Shown piece by piece: positions 1 to 11,741 of a stretch of 64,000 bases of DNA. The notes beneath the pieces are model-generated. The model was not told the origin of the DNA. It saw nothing but the letters and a program-made list of their open reading frames with translations, and made no database searches. How positions within the stretch are numbered: position 1 is the stretch's first letter; every line of letters begins with the position of its first letter. The position numbers and the translations under genes are program-made. The DNA comes from Brachypodium distachyon (Eukaryota > Streptophyta > Magnoliopsida > Poales > Poaceae): NCBI RefSeq assembly GCF_000005505.3, contig NC_016132.3, positions 22,000,501 through 22,064,500 on the forward strand. The letters run 5' to 3'.

Positions 1-2260
1 GCTCATGTAACTTCAGAAATGAACTCGTGGCCTATGGATTGTGTTAAACTCTTTATGAAGTGCTAGTACTTCTGTACTTGTGAAGTTTTACCCAATTAAA
101 ATAGAAGTCATGCACTGACAATATTTTTGAAGGACCAGTCTTGCACTGACAATGAAATTATAAATGACAGAATTAAGAAAAGAACGAATATAGATGTTCA
201 ATATTCCGGAGCACGTAGAGTTGTAGATGAGCATGAATTACCTGGTGAAACAGCAGTGCTCACTTGCTTTGATGCTGAATATATGTGCCTTACAAATGGC
301 ATCTTCTTTATAAACCATTCTCCAACCCAGAAGACAGTTGAGCCCACCCATGAAGACACAAAAATTCCAACAATAAATATGAATACCAAGGAAGTCACAA
401 ACCCAAGGCCTGAAATAAATAAAAATTACAGTACTCAGCACTGAACAAACCATGCAATTTTGTCGGCAGATTCAAGCAGCATTGGACGGATTTTCATTTT
501 TCAATAAACCGAGGCAGCAGCTGCTTTATGTACTCAACGATTTCAAAGGATCTCAGCTACTGGCACCATTAGGAGCTTAATACCAATTTTTTATCGAACA
601 AACAAAGAGAGCAGTAAAACCTAAATAACCTCACCATCGCCATTAAAAAACACACCAACTTCTCTTTAAACTCAATTTTGCATTTGTTAGTTCCTTTTAG
701 ACATTAAAATCTTGGTCAAATACAAGCAATGATCCAATTAAAAAAAAAAGTAGGCTACTTACAACCTCTACCACTAAAACATACAAAAGGAGTAAATATA
801 CATATTACCATATATGTAATACTGCATTTTTAGCATAACTAGCAAGTGGCAAGACCAAGTATTTGTGAAACAATTACCAAATATGTCGACTCCAAGTTTT
901 GCATAGAGTGGACTGAAGAAGCCATCAAAAAATCGAATAAACCACCATGTAATGAAGAATGTAACAGCAATAGGGAAAATAACTACACTGCAAACAAAAG
1001 GAGGATATTAGGGAAGGATAATTCATAGGTCTTGCAATATCAACAAATTTCTTCTTTTGAAACATACCATCCAGTCATAAATTTTCTTGACACCCAGCTT
1101 TGAAGAACAGCAAAGCATGCCTATTGAAGTGTAGCAGGTTAATCATGAAATTACGGGTTTAAAAAAATCTAGCATATGAAGTAGCTCATTTTGGTAAAAT
1201 GAAAAGTAAAACAATAACATAATATAACATTATTGGTTGGTGGGTCCAAGTGTTGTTTACTTTGCTTAAACTTTTTTCTCTAGTACCTAAATGACTTTAA
1301 AATAACCGATGGTTTATTACATAAAAACTCAATATGGAAAATATGACCAGATTGCCAAAATATTTAACCAACATGATTCTTCAGTGAATGGTGTAAAATT
1401 CCAGTCACTCCAATGAATTTGGGTTTCAAAAGACCACCACTGATGGGCAGTTAACTAATTGTAGTTCTCAAAGTCCTATTGTTAGATGTGTATCCTCTTA
1501 ACAAAATGGTAGCCTCTTGGGCTAGTACTCGTATCGTATGCATTCGCTATTTATGAGAAAAATAAATGTGCTTACTGCATGTTCAAAATCAAGATCAAGC
1601 CAAGCACATAGCACTGGCAGATGTTATAGGAGATCAACTAGACGAGCCGAGACCCATCGAAACTTTAAATTTGTATGCAGTACACAGCAATGTATGGTTT
1701 AGCTGTAGGACAATTAAAGCCCCCCGTTTAAAATCAGTGACTAAATCCGCTCAGAAGTCAGAACTTGGCAGAGATCAGTCTACAGTGTAGCAGATGATAA
1801 TTTTGCCAGGTAAAAAAAATTCTACACATGCATCATGAACAGGAGGTTTCTCAAACACAAGCATCTGCTGGGCACGAGCTGGAGCTTTGCAATAGCACAA
1901 GTATCTTAGCCTCCAATAGGATCAACACTGATGCACTCACAATGCAACCATCAAACCCTCAATTAGACCGAGGTCAGGCCAGGTCAACCCTTCCAGACAA
2001 GGAGTACTCTAGAAGCCTTCCGATCAAAAGGCAACAGCAGCAGCACAGGCGCGGCCAGATCCAACTACTGAGGGTCAAATTTAAGCCCCGCCCCGCGGGG
2101 GGTACACAGCAGGGTTAAAAGGACTGAGGTTGATCCGCACCTTGCGGGTGGAGGTGGCCGGCGAGCTGGGCCGCGGCGGCGACTTGACGGGGTCCTCGGG
2201 GTCTGCGGCCTCCGGCGCCTGGCCGACGGGCACGGCCACGTACTCCTTCTCCTCCGGCAT
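1..2260 (-). CDS. LCV: LIKE-COV / COV1-family integral membrane protein, 5' part (partial, runs off the window)
   Basis: This is a four-exon 5' portion: 2141-2260, 1068-1120, 878-987 and 242-409, all with GT donors and AG acceptors and consistent phases (0, 2, 1, then phase 1 at the edge). About 150 residues are visible. The start is the ATG at 2260 (MPEEKEYVAV), followed by an acidic and proline-rich N-terminus of about 40 residues. Exon 2 gives the conserved SWVSRKFMTG stretch. Exon 3 gives a first hydrophobic segment ending in DGFFSPLYAKLGVDIFG. Exon 4 gives TSLVFIFIVGIFVSSWVG (second membrane segment), then the hallmark GEWFIKKMPFVRHIYSASKQ. These match plant LCV proteins (relatives of Arabidopsis CONTINUOUS VASCULAR RING) as I remember them. 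Family members are about 260-270 aa, so roughly 110 C-terminal residues lie left of base 1. COV1 affects vascular patterning in Arabidopsis; LCV proteins are Golgi or trans-Golgi membrane proteins. That role here is inferred. Confidence 0.9.
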
Positions 2261-3020
2261 TGCGAGCTTTGATGCTTCTCGCGGTGGGGCGGGTGCGGCC
2301 GTGCGAGGGAGGCAGGTGGGTGTGGGGAGAGGACGAGCGGAAAGGCTTGTTTGCTAGTGAAGGAAGGAAGGGCAGTTGGAGTTGGTGCCGGAGTTCGGAG
2401 GGGAAACGCCGCGTGAAGTGACCGGACTGCCCCCCGGCTACCGTATCGGGGAGCGTGTGGGACCAGATGTCAGTGGGTTTAGGGGAGAGCGTGGGGGCCG
2501 TGAGCCGTCACGTGGCATGAGGGCATGAGGCGCGGGGAGGACGGACGAGAACGTAGGATACGGCGGGGGTCGCGGGATGAAAGGAGCAGCGGGTCATGGT
2601 CAAATCCGTCGCGCGCGCGGTCGGTCGTTGGTCGTCCTCGGTTCGCCCGGGAGTACTGTTTCAGATGATACTCCGTTTGTTCACTACCAAATTTTTCAAT
2701 GCAAAAAATACGTCCACTTGTCATGATCGTATATACTAGGTCCCATGTCACGGACCTGTCCGGGTTGTAAATCTGACTCCGAGACGTGTTTGCGTTGGTT
2801 CATGGGTTCTGCATATTTTGTGTGATCCAGCTTTCGCTCAAGTGGAAAAAGCAAATATCATTCGATCATGTCGGTTATGTGGGACTCGAAAAATAAGTGG
2901 AATCATGGTGATTAGTTTGGCTAACTCCATTGAGTTTGTTTCGAAAACTTTCATGTCGAATAATCTCAAGAAGAAGAAAGGAAAAATAACCTCGACCTCT
3001 GGTGCACTTGGCATGGATCG
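2261..3020. other. Upstream region of the LCV gene, no gene seen
   Basis: The first 350 bases upstream of the LCV start are GC-rich, which suits a grass promoter and 5' UTR on the minus strand. I could not place a convincing TATA box. The more distal part, from about 2650, is ordinary composition leading into a decayed retroelement domain. No open frame here looks coding. Confidence 0.35.
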
Positions 3021-3024
3021 AAAA

Positions 3025-3495
3025 CCAAGACGATCAAATTGAATTCAGACGGCGCAATCCGGGTGGAAGATGGTTGTGCAGTTACAGGAGGTGTGGCTAG
3101 AGATTCGGCACGATTTTGAGGAGCATGGTGTCACTGGTAACAGGGCACAACAGAACCTCTCATTATCGAAGCCCCTGGTGATGCGGGATGCGAGTAATAT
3201 TTGCTCATGGCAAACACTTTGACAATATCATCCTTGAGAGTGATAGTTTGGAGCTAGTTCGGTTGTCGCAGGATAGGAGGAGCCACCACGCGGTGCTGCA
3301 ACCATTACCGAAATTAGTGAGTTTAGTGAGTCTTTTGCTAGTTCTTCTGTTAGTTTTGTTGGTCCATCAACCAATTCAGCCTCATGAGTGCGCATGTTAT
3401 GTCTGGGTTAATGAGGTTCCTACTGAATGCTTGGGTGTAAGTCCTGGTTTTTGCGCCACAGTTTCACCATTGTACTCCTATGGTGTTTAATTTAA
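3025..3495 (+). pseudogene. Decayed RNase-H-like (RVT_3) domain of a plant non-LTR retroelement or its captured relative
   Basis: Read across frames, the plus strand gives TIKLNSDGAIRVEDG then GGVARDS, then EPLIIEA, then FDNIILESDSLELVRLSQ, then ISEFSESFASSSVSFVG, and finally ECLGVSPGF. This order (K-x-N-x-D-G, G-G-V-x-R-D, EA, L-E-x-D-S) is the plant 'putative ribonuclease H protein' RNase-H fold found at the end of LINE-like polyproteins and in related host genes. Stops and at least two frame changes interrupt it, so it cannot make a protein. The acidic residues of the fold (the DG and ESDS positions) are still visible. No poly(A) tail or target duplication was found around it. Confidence 0.6.
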
Positions 3496-4269
3496 TTCAA
3501 TAATGCTCACTAGTTCCTAAAACAAATCAGTATAAATCATGAAAATAGTCTCGATAGATCATTTATATATATTTCCCGCTACGGATCCAAAACAGGTCTT
3601 GTCGACAGTCTTGTGTGAGGTGTGGTGACTATGCGGGATAAAAAAATGTCTAAGCAAACTACCCACCCACCCGCCCACCCACGCCCCTACTCTAACCCTG
3701 GAGGACTGAAGGCCTGCACAATATTTCAAGAAAGATCATTTGAAAGAGATCGACTTCAAACAAGTTCTATTCCGAAGTTTTCATATCGTCGAAAAGTCCA
3801 TGCATTCTAATGATTTGTACTTTCTTTTCTTAGTAAGTATATCTTTTGTAGACAACAACGTATGAATGGAGACAAATTAAGTCCCCAACTTGAAAAGTTT
3901 TAATATTTTTTTGGCCACCTGAGTACGAGAACGGGTATGGAAAATCACACAATAGGCTATAGCCCAGCCAGAAAGGTATTATGTCCATGTGACAGCATGT
4001 GTCCTTTAATATGTTTATTGGCACGGTCTTCAACAAGATATTTTGACCATCAATTTCGTTGGAAATATATTGTTTTCTTATAAAAATCCATATATAAAAG
4101 TGACGGACTTAGTAATATCATTTTGGTTTTGTCAATGTTGGTGATATTGATATTACATTGCTATAATGCATCAAAAGAGTGAGATGAAATAGAGGTGCTT
4201 ACGGACTTGTAAGATCTAGGACTAAGGTAAGTGTAGTAGCTCGAATGAGCCATAAGTGCAAAAGCAGGA
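3496..4269. other. Intergenic, nothing recognised
   Basis: AT-rich sequence with a short C-rich run (CCACCC-type) near 3660-3690. No coding-like frame, RNA gene or element ends were recognised. Confidence 0.3.
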
Positions 4270-4280
4270 AACAAAGAATT

Positions 4281-4988
4281 ACTTTTTTTAGAGCAACGAC
4301 CAGGATTTATTGATTCAAGCAACGAAGTACAAAAGATCGATACACGAACGAACACAGATAACAAAGATACTCAACAAAATTAAAAGCTTCATTGTAGTCC
4401 TTCGAAGTAAACTTCTATTGATCCATCCTTTGCAACTTGATACTTCTCCACGTATTCGTTGACAAAATTACAGAATATCATACTTGTACAAGCTGAACTA
4501 ATCTCAGAAGTTTTGAAAAGCCGCATGAGCCGTCCACCTCAAACGGTGAGAACGTAAGATCAATGAACGCACCATGGCCAGGGTAATATCCTTTGCGAGA
4601 CAAGCTGTAAAACTGCTTCTCCGTCGATAAATCCACAAGGAAAAAAACCAGCAACCCGAAAAGACGTGTCGTGAGAACCACTGACTTCATGGCATAGGTT
4701 GCAACGCCTATGCCAGGACAATGAAGGAGACATGACACCAATTTTCTAGACAACGGCATCTCCATCGCCAAGACGGCACCGAAAAGCACACAAAAACCTA
4801 GCAAAAGAAGATAACAAAACTTGATGCCAGACGTTAATCCGTGGTTCCCCTCGTCTCTTAAAGCCAGATCGACGGTGAGAAACGAGAGAAACCGCTGGAA
4901 ATTGAAGTTTGAAGACGACGGCTAGAGGGTTTCTGTTAGGCCTTCACTTCCCATGTCGACCATTTCAACACACATAGTCAACGTCGAC
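4281..4988 (-). pseudogene. Retroposed (processed) gene copy with poly(A) tail and target-site duplication
   Basis: On the minus strand this unit ends in a short A tract (T run at about 4283-4289 on the plus strand), preceded by AATAAA-type sequence about 20 bases upstream. It is flanked by an 11-base direct repeat AACAAAGAATT (4270-4280 and 4989-4999). That is the structure of target-primed retroposition of a spliced mRNA. Inside is a minus-strand frame from about 4765 to 4478 (MEMPLSRKLVSCLLHCPGIG...) with hydrophobic stretches. The neighbouring frame ends in NEYVEKYQVAKDGSIEVYFE followed by a stop at about 4393, which suggests that a frameshift divides the original CDS. I do not recognise the parent protein. 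A short non-LTR element is the alternative. Confidence 0.55.
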
Positions 4989-5516
4989 AACAAAGAATTG
5001 CTTAAAACTGCCGCATAATATGCAAGGAAACAGTGGGCCGCTCATGGGTAGAACAAAGTAAATCACAACTGGGCTTTTAATGTGGTAGTGTGCATTTGGT
5101 TCACTATGCAGCCCAACAATTCAAAAGACATGGTGGTAGAATAATACTCCAATACTCTATGTCCGGTAAAATTGCATACTACTCCAGCGCAAGTTTGCAT
5201 CCAATGCCAGTGAGAGGTCGAGTCATGGCTGCATGGAGCTAGTGGTGAAAAAAAAAATCCTTCTTTCCGATGCAAAAGGAACATGATTAGATTGCCACGT
5301 TATTGACATCGACAAAGCGAAAGAACGAAGATTACAAACAATGCTCTCGTGCACCCTCGTTTGGTTCCCTGCACGCGCGCACGTTGAACTCACACCATAT
5401 TGTTGCTGCACATCTGAGCAAACAAGCAGCTCTAAACACTTCCCAGCGTTACAACAACTCTTTTCCGGGACGAAACTAAAACAAGAAACGAGAAACAAAC
5501 AAACAACTACTCCGTA

Positions 5517-7396
5517 TTATTGAGGATGATGAGGTGGCGGTGGATACTGGCTGGAGGCAGACCAAGAGCCCGTGGTCGCCGGGTAGGTCCACGGTGCAGC
5601 CTCCGGCCACGCCCACTGCGCTGCCCCGTGCTCTGCAGCCGCTGCCGCGCCGTACCCCGAAGCAGAGGAAGCAGAGGACGGCACGGAGGCCACGGTGACC
5701 GAGGACTCAGGGAAAGAGTATGCCCCCGCCGAAGAGCTACTGACGCTGCCGCCGTAGTACGGAGGAAAACCCCCGACGCCTGATCCTCCTCCTCCTCCGT
5801 GCAGAAGCATCTGGTACTGCAGGTAGTCCGAGACGGCGGCAGCGTAGGGCGTTGATGTCGAAGAAGCAGAAGAAGACATCGTCGGGGAAGAAGCCAAGCT
5901 TGCCGCGGCGGCAGGGGCTGGGGCTGGGGTTGGCGCGGTGAGGCGGGCGTCCTCGGGGAAGTTGAGCTTGGCGCGGCTGCCGCGGAAGCGGAGCGCGGCC
6001 TCGTCGTAGGCGCGGGCCGCGGCCTCGGCGGTCTCGAAGGTGCCGAGCCACACGCGGGCCGCCTTGTGCGGGTCGCGGATCTCCGCGGCCCACTTGCCCC
6101 ACGGCCTCTGCCGCACGCCCCGGTACCGCCGGCCCGGCTGCTGCTCCGCCGACGCCGGCTCGCCGCCGTACGTGGGCAACTGCTGCTGCTCCTCCCCCAT
6201 GGCCGTCGGGCTCCTCCGCTCTTGTAGACCTGCGTAGTACAAGGGTCATATATATGAACGAATCAGGAACTCAGGCCACGAGGAGAGGTGATATATATGC
6301 GCGGCGGAGGCGACACGTAGCAGCATGTCACGTTTGACTCCTCCGTTGTTTCGCACGCGCGGGTAAGCGCTGCACGGTTGCAGCTGCGTAGGCATTTTCA
6401 TTTATTTATTATTTTGGGTTTCCATGGAGGAAAACAAAAGGATGCGTCGATCCATCGATCTCTAGCTAGCAAATCGACAACGTGCAAGCACGTGGACTGC
6501 GTTCCGACCGTTCGTTCTCAACTCCTCCTGATATGGGAGGCTAGGTTGGTGTATTTGTTGTGTTGCACGAGTGCACTGGACATCCGTACGTAGTTTGGTA
6601 TCCTCCCATTTCCGGGTTTTTTCTATTCTGAAATTAATTTGGTTTGGGAAATGCTTAGTAGGTCCATAACGGTCGCTAGCTGCGTGTAATGCATGCACGG
6701 TTTTAGTTCTGACGTAGTACTATATACCCCTCCTCTCCCCAGCTTTATCGGGAGGAATAGCTAGGCACTCCTCGTGTTACAAGCAAAGTGCTATTCGATG
6801 GATATCATATATCGGAGCACAGTACTAGCTATTGGTATTGGGAACACGTCACTCCATGAACAGTTTAAGACCAGCTAGCGCCAACAAACCGTGAGATTGT
6901 GCATGAATAACACATGCTGATTAAGAAAAAACAATTCTCTCCCCAGAAAAGGAAGAAGCAAAAGCACGACGCCGACCTGAGAAGTGAGAACGCAACGCAA
7001 ACATTCTCTCTTCTCACAAAATAAAAAATAAATAGTACGGTAGTACTAAAGAACAACGAACCAATCCTCACCTGTTGCGAGCTGATCCGGTGTCGGCGCG
7101 CCCCCAGAATAGCTTCGTCCAGCTCCCCCCATTGCCCATCCGTACGGGAGGCCGGCCCAGCGGTCGTCGTCGCCGCCCGAGACGACCCTTGCCAGGGCCG
7201 ACACCATCGTCGACATCTCCTGCGCCTGATACTCCCCGGACAGCACTGAGCTCGCCATGGCCTCGAGCTCGCCCCGATCATCATCTCCACCGCCATCTTC
7301 CTCATCATACCTCGCCAGCCGGCGGCCACCGCCAAGCCGATGAGGGTCGGCCGCCATCTCGTAGTACCACGCTTGCAATGCCACCTCCGCTCGCAT
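5517..7396 (-). CDS. AP2/ERF-domain transcription factor (ABR1/ERF110-like, group X type)
   Basis: This is a two-exon gene. Exon 1 is 7072-7396 and exon 2 is 5517-6229. The intron 6230-7071 starts GTGAGG and ends GCAG, and the join makes a Gly codon in phase 1, giving 345 aa. A single AP2/ERF domain covers about residues 144-202, with [19 protein letters not shown], the WLGTF strand, the [11 protein letters not shown] helix and a LNFPE end. The WAAEIRD form is ERF-type rather than DREB-type. Exon 1 carries an acidic stretch and [15 protein letters not shown], the N-terminal motif I associate with group X ERFs such as ABR1. The C-terminus is Ser, Ala, Gly and Pro-rich. The start at 7396 was chosen because it is the first in-frame ATG downstream of the TATA box; MAADPH at 7357 is the alternative. 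The protein is expected to be nuclear, binding GCC-box DNA in stress or hormone responses (family knowledge). Confidence 0.9.
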
Positions 7397-7422
7397 ACAG
7401 CAATGCGGGTCGTAGTTCGACT

Positions 7423-7431
7423 TCAAAGCAT
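7423..7431 (-). promoter_or_regulatory. Minimal upstream ORF in the ERF leader
   Basis: ATG-CTT-TGA (two codons plus stop) sits between the predicted transcription start and the ERF start codon, about 27 bases before the latter. Such mini-uORFs can lower initiation at the main start. Whether it is in the mRNA depends on the inferred TATA box. Confidence 0.4.
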
Positions 7432-7476
7432 ACCACACTCTCCGAATTAACCACACGGGCCGGGCAGACTTGGGGC

Positions 7477-7484
7477 TATATATA
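7477..7484 (-). promoter_or_regulatory. TATA box of the ERF gene
   Basis: TATATATA lies about 80 bases upstream of the chosen ERF start on the minus strand. Transcription would begin near 7450, which excludes the more distal in-frame ATG at 7558. Confidence 0.6.
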
Positions 7485-7558
7485 CACGTAGAATTCAGAT
7501 GACTAGACAAGGCAAAGGCGGAAAAGGAGAACATGCAGAGGTGGATGGCAGGCAACAA

Positions 7559-9683
7559 GGAGAGATAGGCTAGCTAGCGAGAGCTGGCTCAAAACCACAG
7601 CAGCCGCCGCCAAAAAAAGGTGGGGTTCAGATGTTGGACCGGGTCTCTGCGCTGCGCTGACCGGTGTTCCTTAAGGCAAGTAGGCAACGACCCATCGGGC
7701 TCGGGAGACTAAAACGCTCCCTAAATCAAGTGTACCATCCAAACGTTAGCAGTGTAAATTAGGCAAAACTTGGCGATCGATCACGTGGTGGCTCGATCTG
7801 GCTGCATGCACACGGCAAGGATCGTGATTACGATTTATGATTCACATGCATCCAAATGTGTCAGCCTTTCGTGCGTTTTGCCGACGAGCCAGCCAGCGCG
7901 TATATGTGCGTACGTGGGTCAAAGTATGCCATCCGTCTGTAAAACAGAAGTTGCCGCTTCACTTGGTCGCTAAAGACCGAGTGACGTGCTCCAAGAAGGG
8001 CGTGCAATCGTGCGTGCATGCATGCGCCCAAAATTAAGGTTTCTTCTTCGGGTCAAGCTAGCGCGCGCTGGCCTCGTTAGCCCGCCGCCGTGCGCATGCT
8101 GCGCGCCCCTGCGAGGCTGCGAAGTGCCCAAGTTCTCTCCGTTTGGCACGCAAATCTTCTCTCCGGCTGCTTCTGCGGTACTCCAGCACATGAGCATGGG
8201 ATGCCCTTCCGGGTTAAGTTTCCCCGTTTGGTATGCGAATGTTCTCCGGCCACGTCCCGAATTCGCCTTCTTTTCTCGTCGACTCGACGTGTTGTCCGGC
8301 AGATTTTCCACGTCGCCGGGCACGCCCCTTGGATCTTCCGGCTCTGTCGGGCACGCGCGCCTACCTAGCTAGTACAGTAGTACTTCTGTCTGTATGCCGC
8401 AGTGCCGTCCGGAAAGTTCTGGAGAGGTTACATATATGCACGTATACATGTCTTGGAGGACTGCATGCGACTTGACTCTTATTACCCCGTGCGTGTACAC
8501 TAATAATCCGAGGCTTTCTTAACCTGCCACATACAAGTGGGCGAGTAGTGCTTTACCGCAACACGTAAACTTAAATCAAGTCTTAGGAGCATCACGGAAG
8601 CATATTGCTTAGGTAGTTGATTAATTAACTAATAAAGTTCAAGATGGTAATTATAAATTTACTGATCGAAGAAACACAGTTTCGGCCTACAGATGATTAA
8701 AATAAGGCAACTTGCTGGTAATTATAAATTTATTGGTGGAGTACCTGGTTTAATTTGCACCTAATTTTTCCAATCTGCTTCGAGCGTAGCTCAGACGCAC
8801 GTACTAGTGGTGGTCGGTGGTGGACTGGTCCACGTCCGGTCAACATACACTGTTGTACAGTACAATAATACTGGTATATAGAAATAAAATAACAAATGCG
8901 TTCGTGTTACAGCGGGGGATTTGCTGAAGGCCTCGTGCACTCCTGATCTCTGATCCGATCCGACAGTGAGGTTGACCAAGCATCAGCAGACACATATACC
9001 GTCGCAGAGGAGCTCATGCCTCCGATGACCCGGATCACATTGGACGAAACAATTGGAGTAAACAAAGGCGTGCACACAAAAGTATCCTATTTTGTCTACA
9101 AATATTTTATTTATTTATCTCTTTCTGGTGTCCGATGCCGAATGTTGACTATGTGATCCTGAATGGTACTCGTATTAGTTTTTGTTAAGAAATATTTTTA
9201 ATTACAAATACTCTATTAATATATGTTCTGTAAGATATAAAACCTAATTAGTTAGTATCTTTCTTACTTATGAATTTTGGATTTGGTGGTCGTCCATTCA
9301 TTTCTTCCCAGCTATTTACCTCTCACCTCTCACAAGTAGATTGTGCAAACACATGAATTGGAACATGACCTTCTGTTTCATAGTCTCTGCCGCTGAATCT
9401 CGTGTTCAATCTTCATAGGTCTGGGTCCATAGTTAAAATTCAGGAAAGCCTATCATCACGCTTCATGTCATTGTTGATTGCTCCATAACGTGACTACCAT
9501 GTTGTTTTTAACTATAAATTTTTTCATGGCGATTCTGGAGCAAAGCACGCACAGACTAGTTTCTTATTATGAATCTAGCGTTATCCATTTCGTTTCATAT
9601 AAACCACTTTCTATCGTAGCAGTTCTTGTCTTAACGAATCTTTATATACTTTACACTATGGAACATAATGAATAGTATTAGTA
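7559..9683. other. Intergenic upstream of the ERF gene, nothing recognised
   Basis: The first part (7600-8450) is GC-rich with partial internal similarity (two CCGTTTGG...GCGAA-like segments near 8138 and 8225). The remainder is AT-rich. No frame reads like a conserved protein. Confidence 0.3.
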
Positions 9684-9965
9684 CTCCATCCGTTCCAAAC
9701 ATAAGGAATAGTATCACGTTTTCTAAACTTTGACCAAACTAAGCCACACTTTTGTGGAATGTCAAATTTGTTAAGTTTGACCAAGTTTGTAGAAAAAACC
9801 AACAACACTTAAAGTCCCAAATCAAGATAACTAGATCTATCATGAGATATATTTTCATAAATAATTCATTTTAAATATTAGGTGTTCATATTTTAGTTTG
9901 GTCAAAGTTTATAAAGCGGGACCATTAATAAAAATTATATACCATGTATTTTGGAACGGAAGGAG
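9684..9965. mobile_element. Stowaway-like MITE (282 bp)
   Basis: Begins CTCCATCCGTTCC and ends GGAACGGAAGGAG, its inverted complement, with TA on both sides. It is non-coding. Confidence 0.75.
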
Positions 9966-10151
9966 TATATGGTATGAATTTGCAAATGACCGAGAAAGGA
10001 TTTTGCAAGACGAACCAAAACATCATTTGTTTGACACTCATTTTCAATACAAATAAAATCAACAATAATTTCTTTTGAGCAGTTGATTGTGGTCGTGGGT
10101 CTGGTGATTAGAGCCAATTGGTAGAGAATTTATGTCCCAACATATGTAGTA

Positions 10152-10261
10152 CTCCCTCTGATCCATTCTCGACTCAAATTTGCCCAAATATGGATGTATC
10201 TATTCTTAAAAAGCGTCTAAATACATGTAATATTTCGACAATAATTTGGGATCGGAGGGAG
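10152..10261. mobile_element. Stowaway MITE (110 bp)
   Basis: Terminal inverted repeats CTCCCTCTGATCC / GGATCGGAGGGAG with flanking TA. The whole element can fold into a hairpin. It lies 6 bases from the next MITE. Confidence 0.8.
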
Positions 10262-10267
10262 TAGGTA

Positions 10268-10505
10268 CTCCATCAACCCGGATATTGAAAGCTAGCTACC
10301 ATAGAACTTTATGTCAAACTTTGATCAGCTATTAGATTAGTAGTGTGTGGCTATTGTGTTGCAAATGTGGTATTGTTAGGTTCCTATTGAAAAACATTAC
10401 CAAGTGGTATAATTTTTATACACACATGTCGAATAATATTTGTCCAATAATTAATCAAAATTGTCATAAATTCTTTACTGGCCTTGTATATCAGAAAGGA
10501 GGGAG
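10268..10505. mobile_element. Stowaway-like MITE (about 238 bp)
   Basis: Starts CTCCATCAACCCGGA and ends AAAGGAGGGAG with TA flanks. Its ends are more diverged than those of its neighbour. Confidence 0.55.
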
Positions 10506-10847
10506 TAGATGGTTTTTCTTAACTATATATGATGTAATTTGTATTTTTTACACTTCATGTTGATAAACTTTTGCGGCTGTGCACAACTTTTTTATGCAAG
10601 GTCCGGATGCAATGATTTTTTAATATAAAATAAAACTCATGTTCCCTAGAATTGTTGTTTTCACATGGCAAAATAAAACTTTTGAGTACTCTACTGCCAA
10701 AAACCTCTAAATACTTAGAATTGACACTTAAAAACTACGAGTCTATGAATTTTTTTTCATAACTAATCTTCTTTCTGATTTTGTAAATATGTTATGATAA
10801 ACATCAGTAAATTTGGTGATGTAAAGTGTGAAGTAACATAGGAAATA

Positions 10848-11064
10848 CTACATCCGTTCTAAATATAAGGTACATTTTCATTTTCTTTGACCAAGATTTA
10901 TTCCATAATATTGTGACTTATGTTATACAAATCATAACCATAAGCAACTACTTTCAATACGAACACAATGATATCAGTTTTGAATACAAAAATATATTGA
11001 TGGACTAAATGTCGGTTAAAGACTCGGTAAAAGGAAACGCCTATTTATTTTGAAATGGGAAGAA
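10848..11064. mobile_element. Degenerate Stowaway-like MITE
   Basis: Starts CTACATCCGTTCTAAATA and ends TATTTTGAAATGGGAAGAA with TA flanks. The inverted ends match imperfectly, so this is an old copy. Confidence 0.5.
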
Positions 11065-11504
11065 TATCAGTGGTCACAGTTTTCATGGACAGTATTAGTT
11101 TACGATTTAAAAGGCAAACATCAGAACCCGGGTTAATCAAGACTCCTGACACGCCTCATCTGGTCGTCTCTTCCAGGCGTGGTGCGTGCAAAGTTATATA
11201 TGGGGATCGGAAAGTCAAGTTTGTTTGCTCGAGAAGGCCTGCGTGCCATGCCAAGCGAGCAGCTGCATTTCGTCAAACGCTTTGAGGCTCCTGGCCAATT
11301 CGCCTAATCAATTTGAGGATTCTACTAAAATAAATCGGGATCTGTACGGAGCAAAAGTTAAAGAACTCCATTTCACGGAGAAAAACGCACACAGAGCTTT
11401 GACGCCTTACTGCAGACATTTGATCATCCAAGATTCCCAGGGCATCATGATGCAAAATGGAAAAACATCGGCTAGATGTCGTTTAGAAAATTGGATACAT
11501 GATA

Positions 11505-11741
11505 CTCCCTCCATTTCACAAAAAATGGCACGCACGCATTTCAAAATTTTGTTTTGATCAACAATTAGACTAATGATTTGAGGCTTATGTGTTACAAAAA
11601 TTATATCATTAGATTCATATTTTAAAAACCTTTCCAACGATATAAAATTTGTAACATATAATCTACATACAATTGATCTAATCGTTGGTCAAAGTTCGAC
11701 CTCGAAAAGCGTGGGCGTCATTCTTTGTGAAATGGAGAGAG
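11505..11741. mobile_element. Stowaway MITE (237 bp)
   Basis: Ends are CTCCCTCCATTTCACAAA and TTTGTGAAATGGAGAGAG, near-perfect inverted repeats with TA on both sides. Confidence 0.75.

Noticed and set aside
5520..6249. Plus-strand and alternative minus frames over the ERF exon
   Set aside because: Shadows of the AP2/ERF coding frame.
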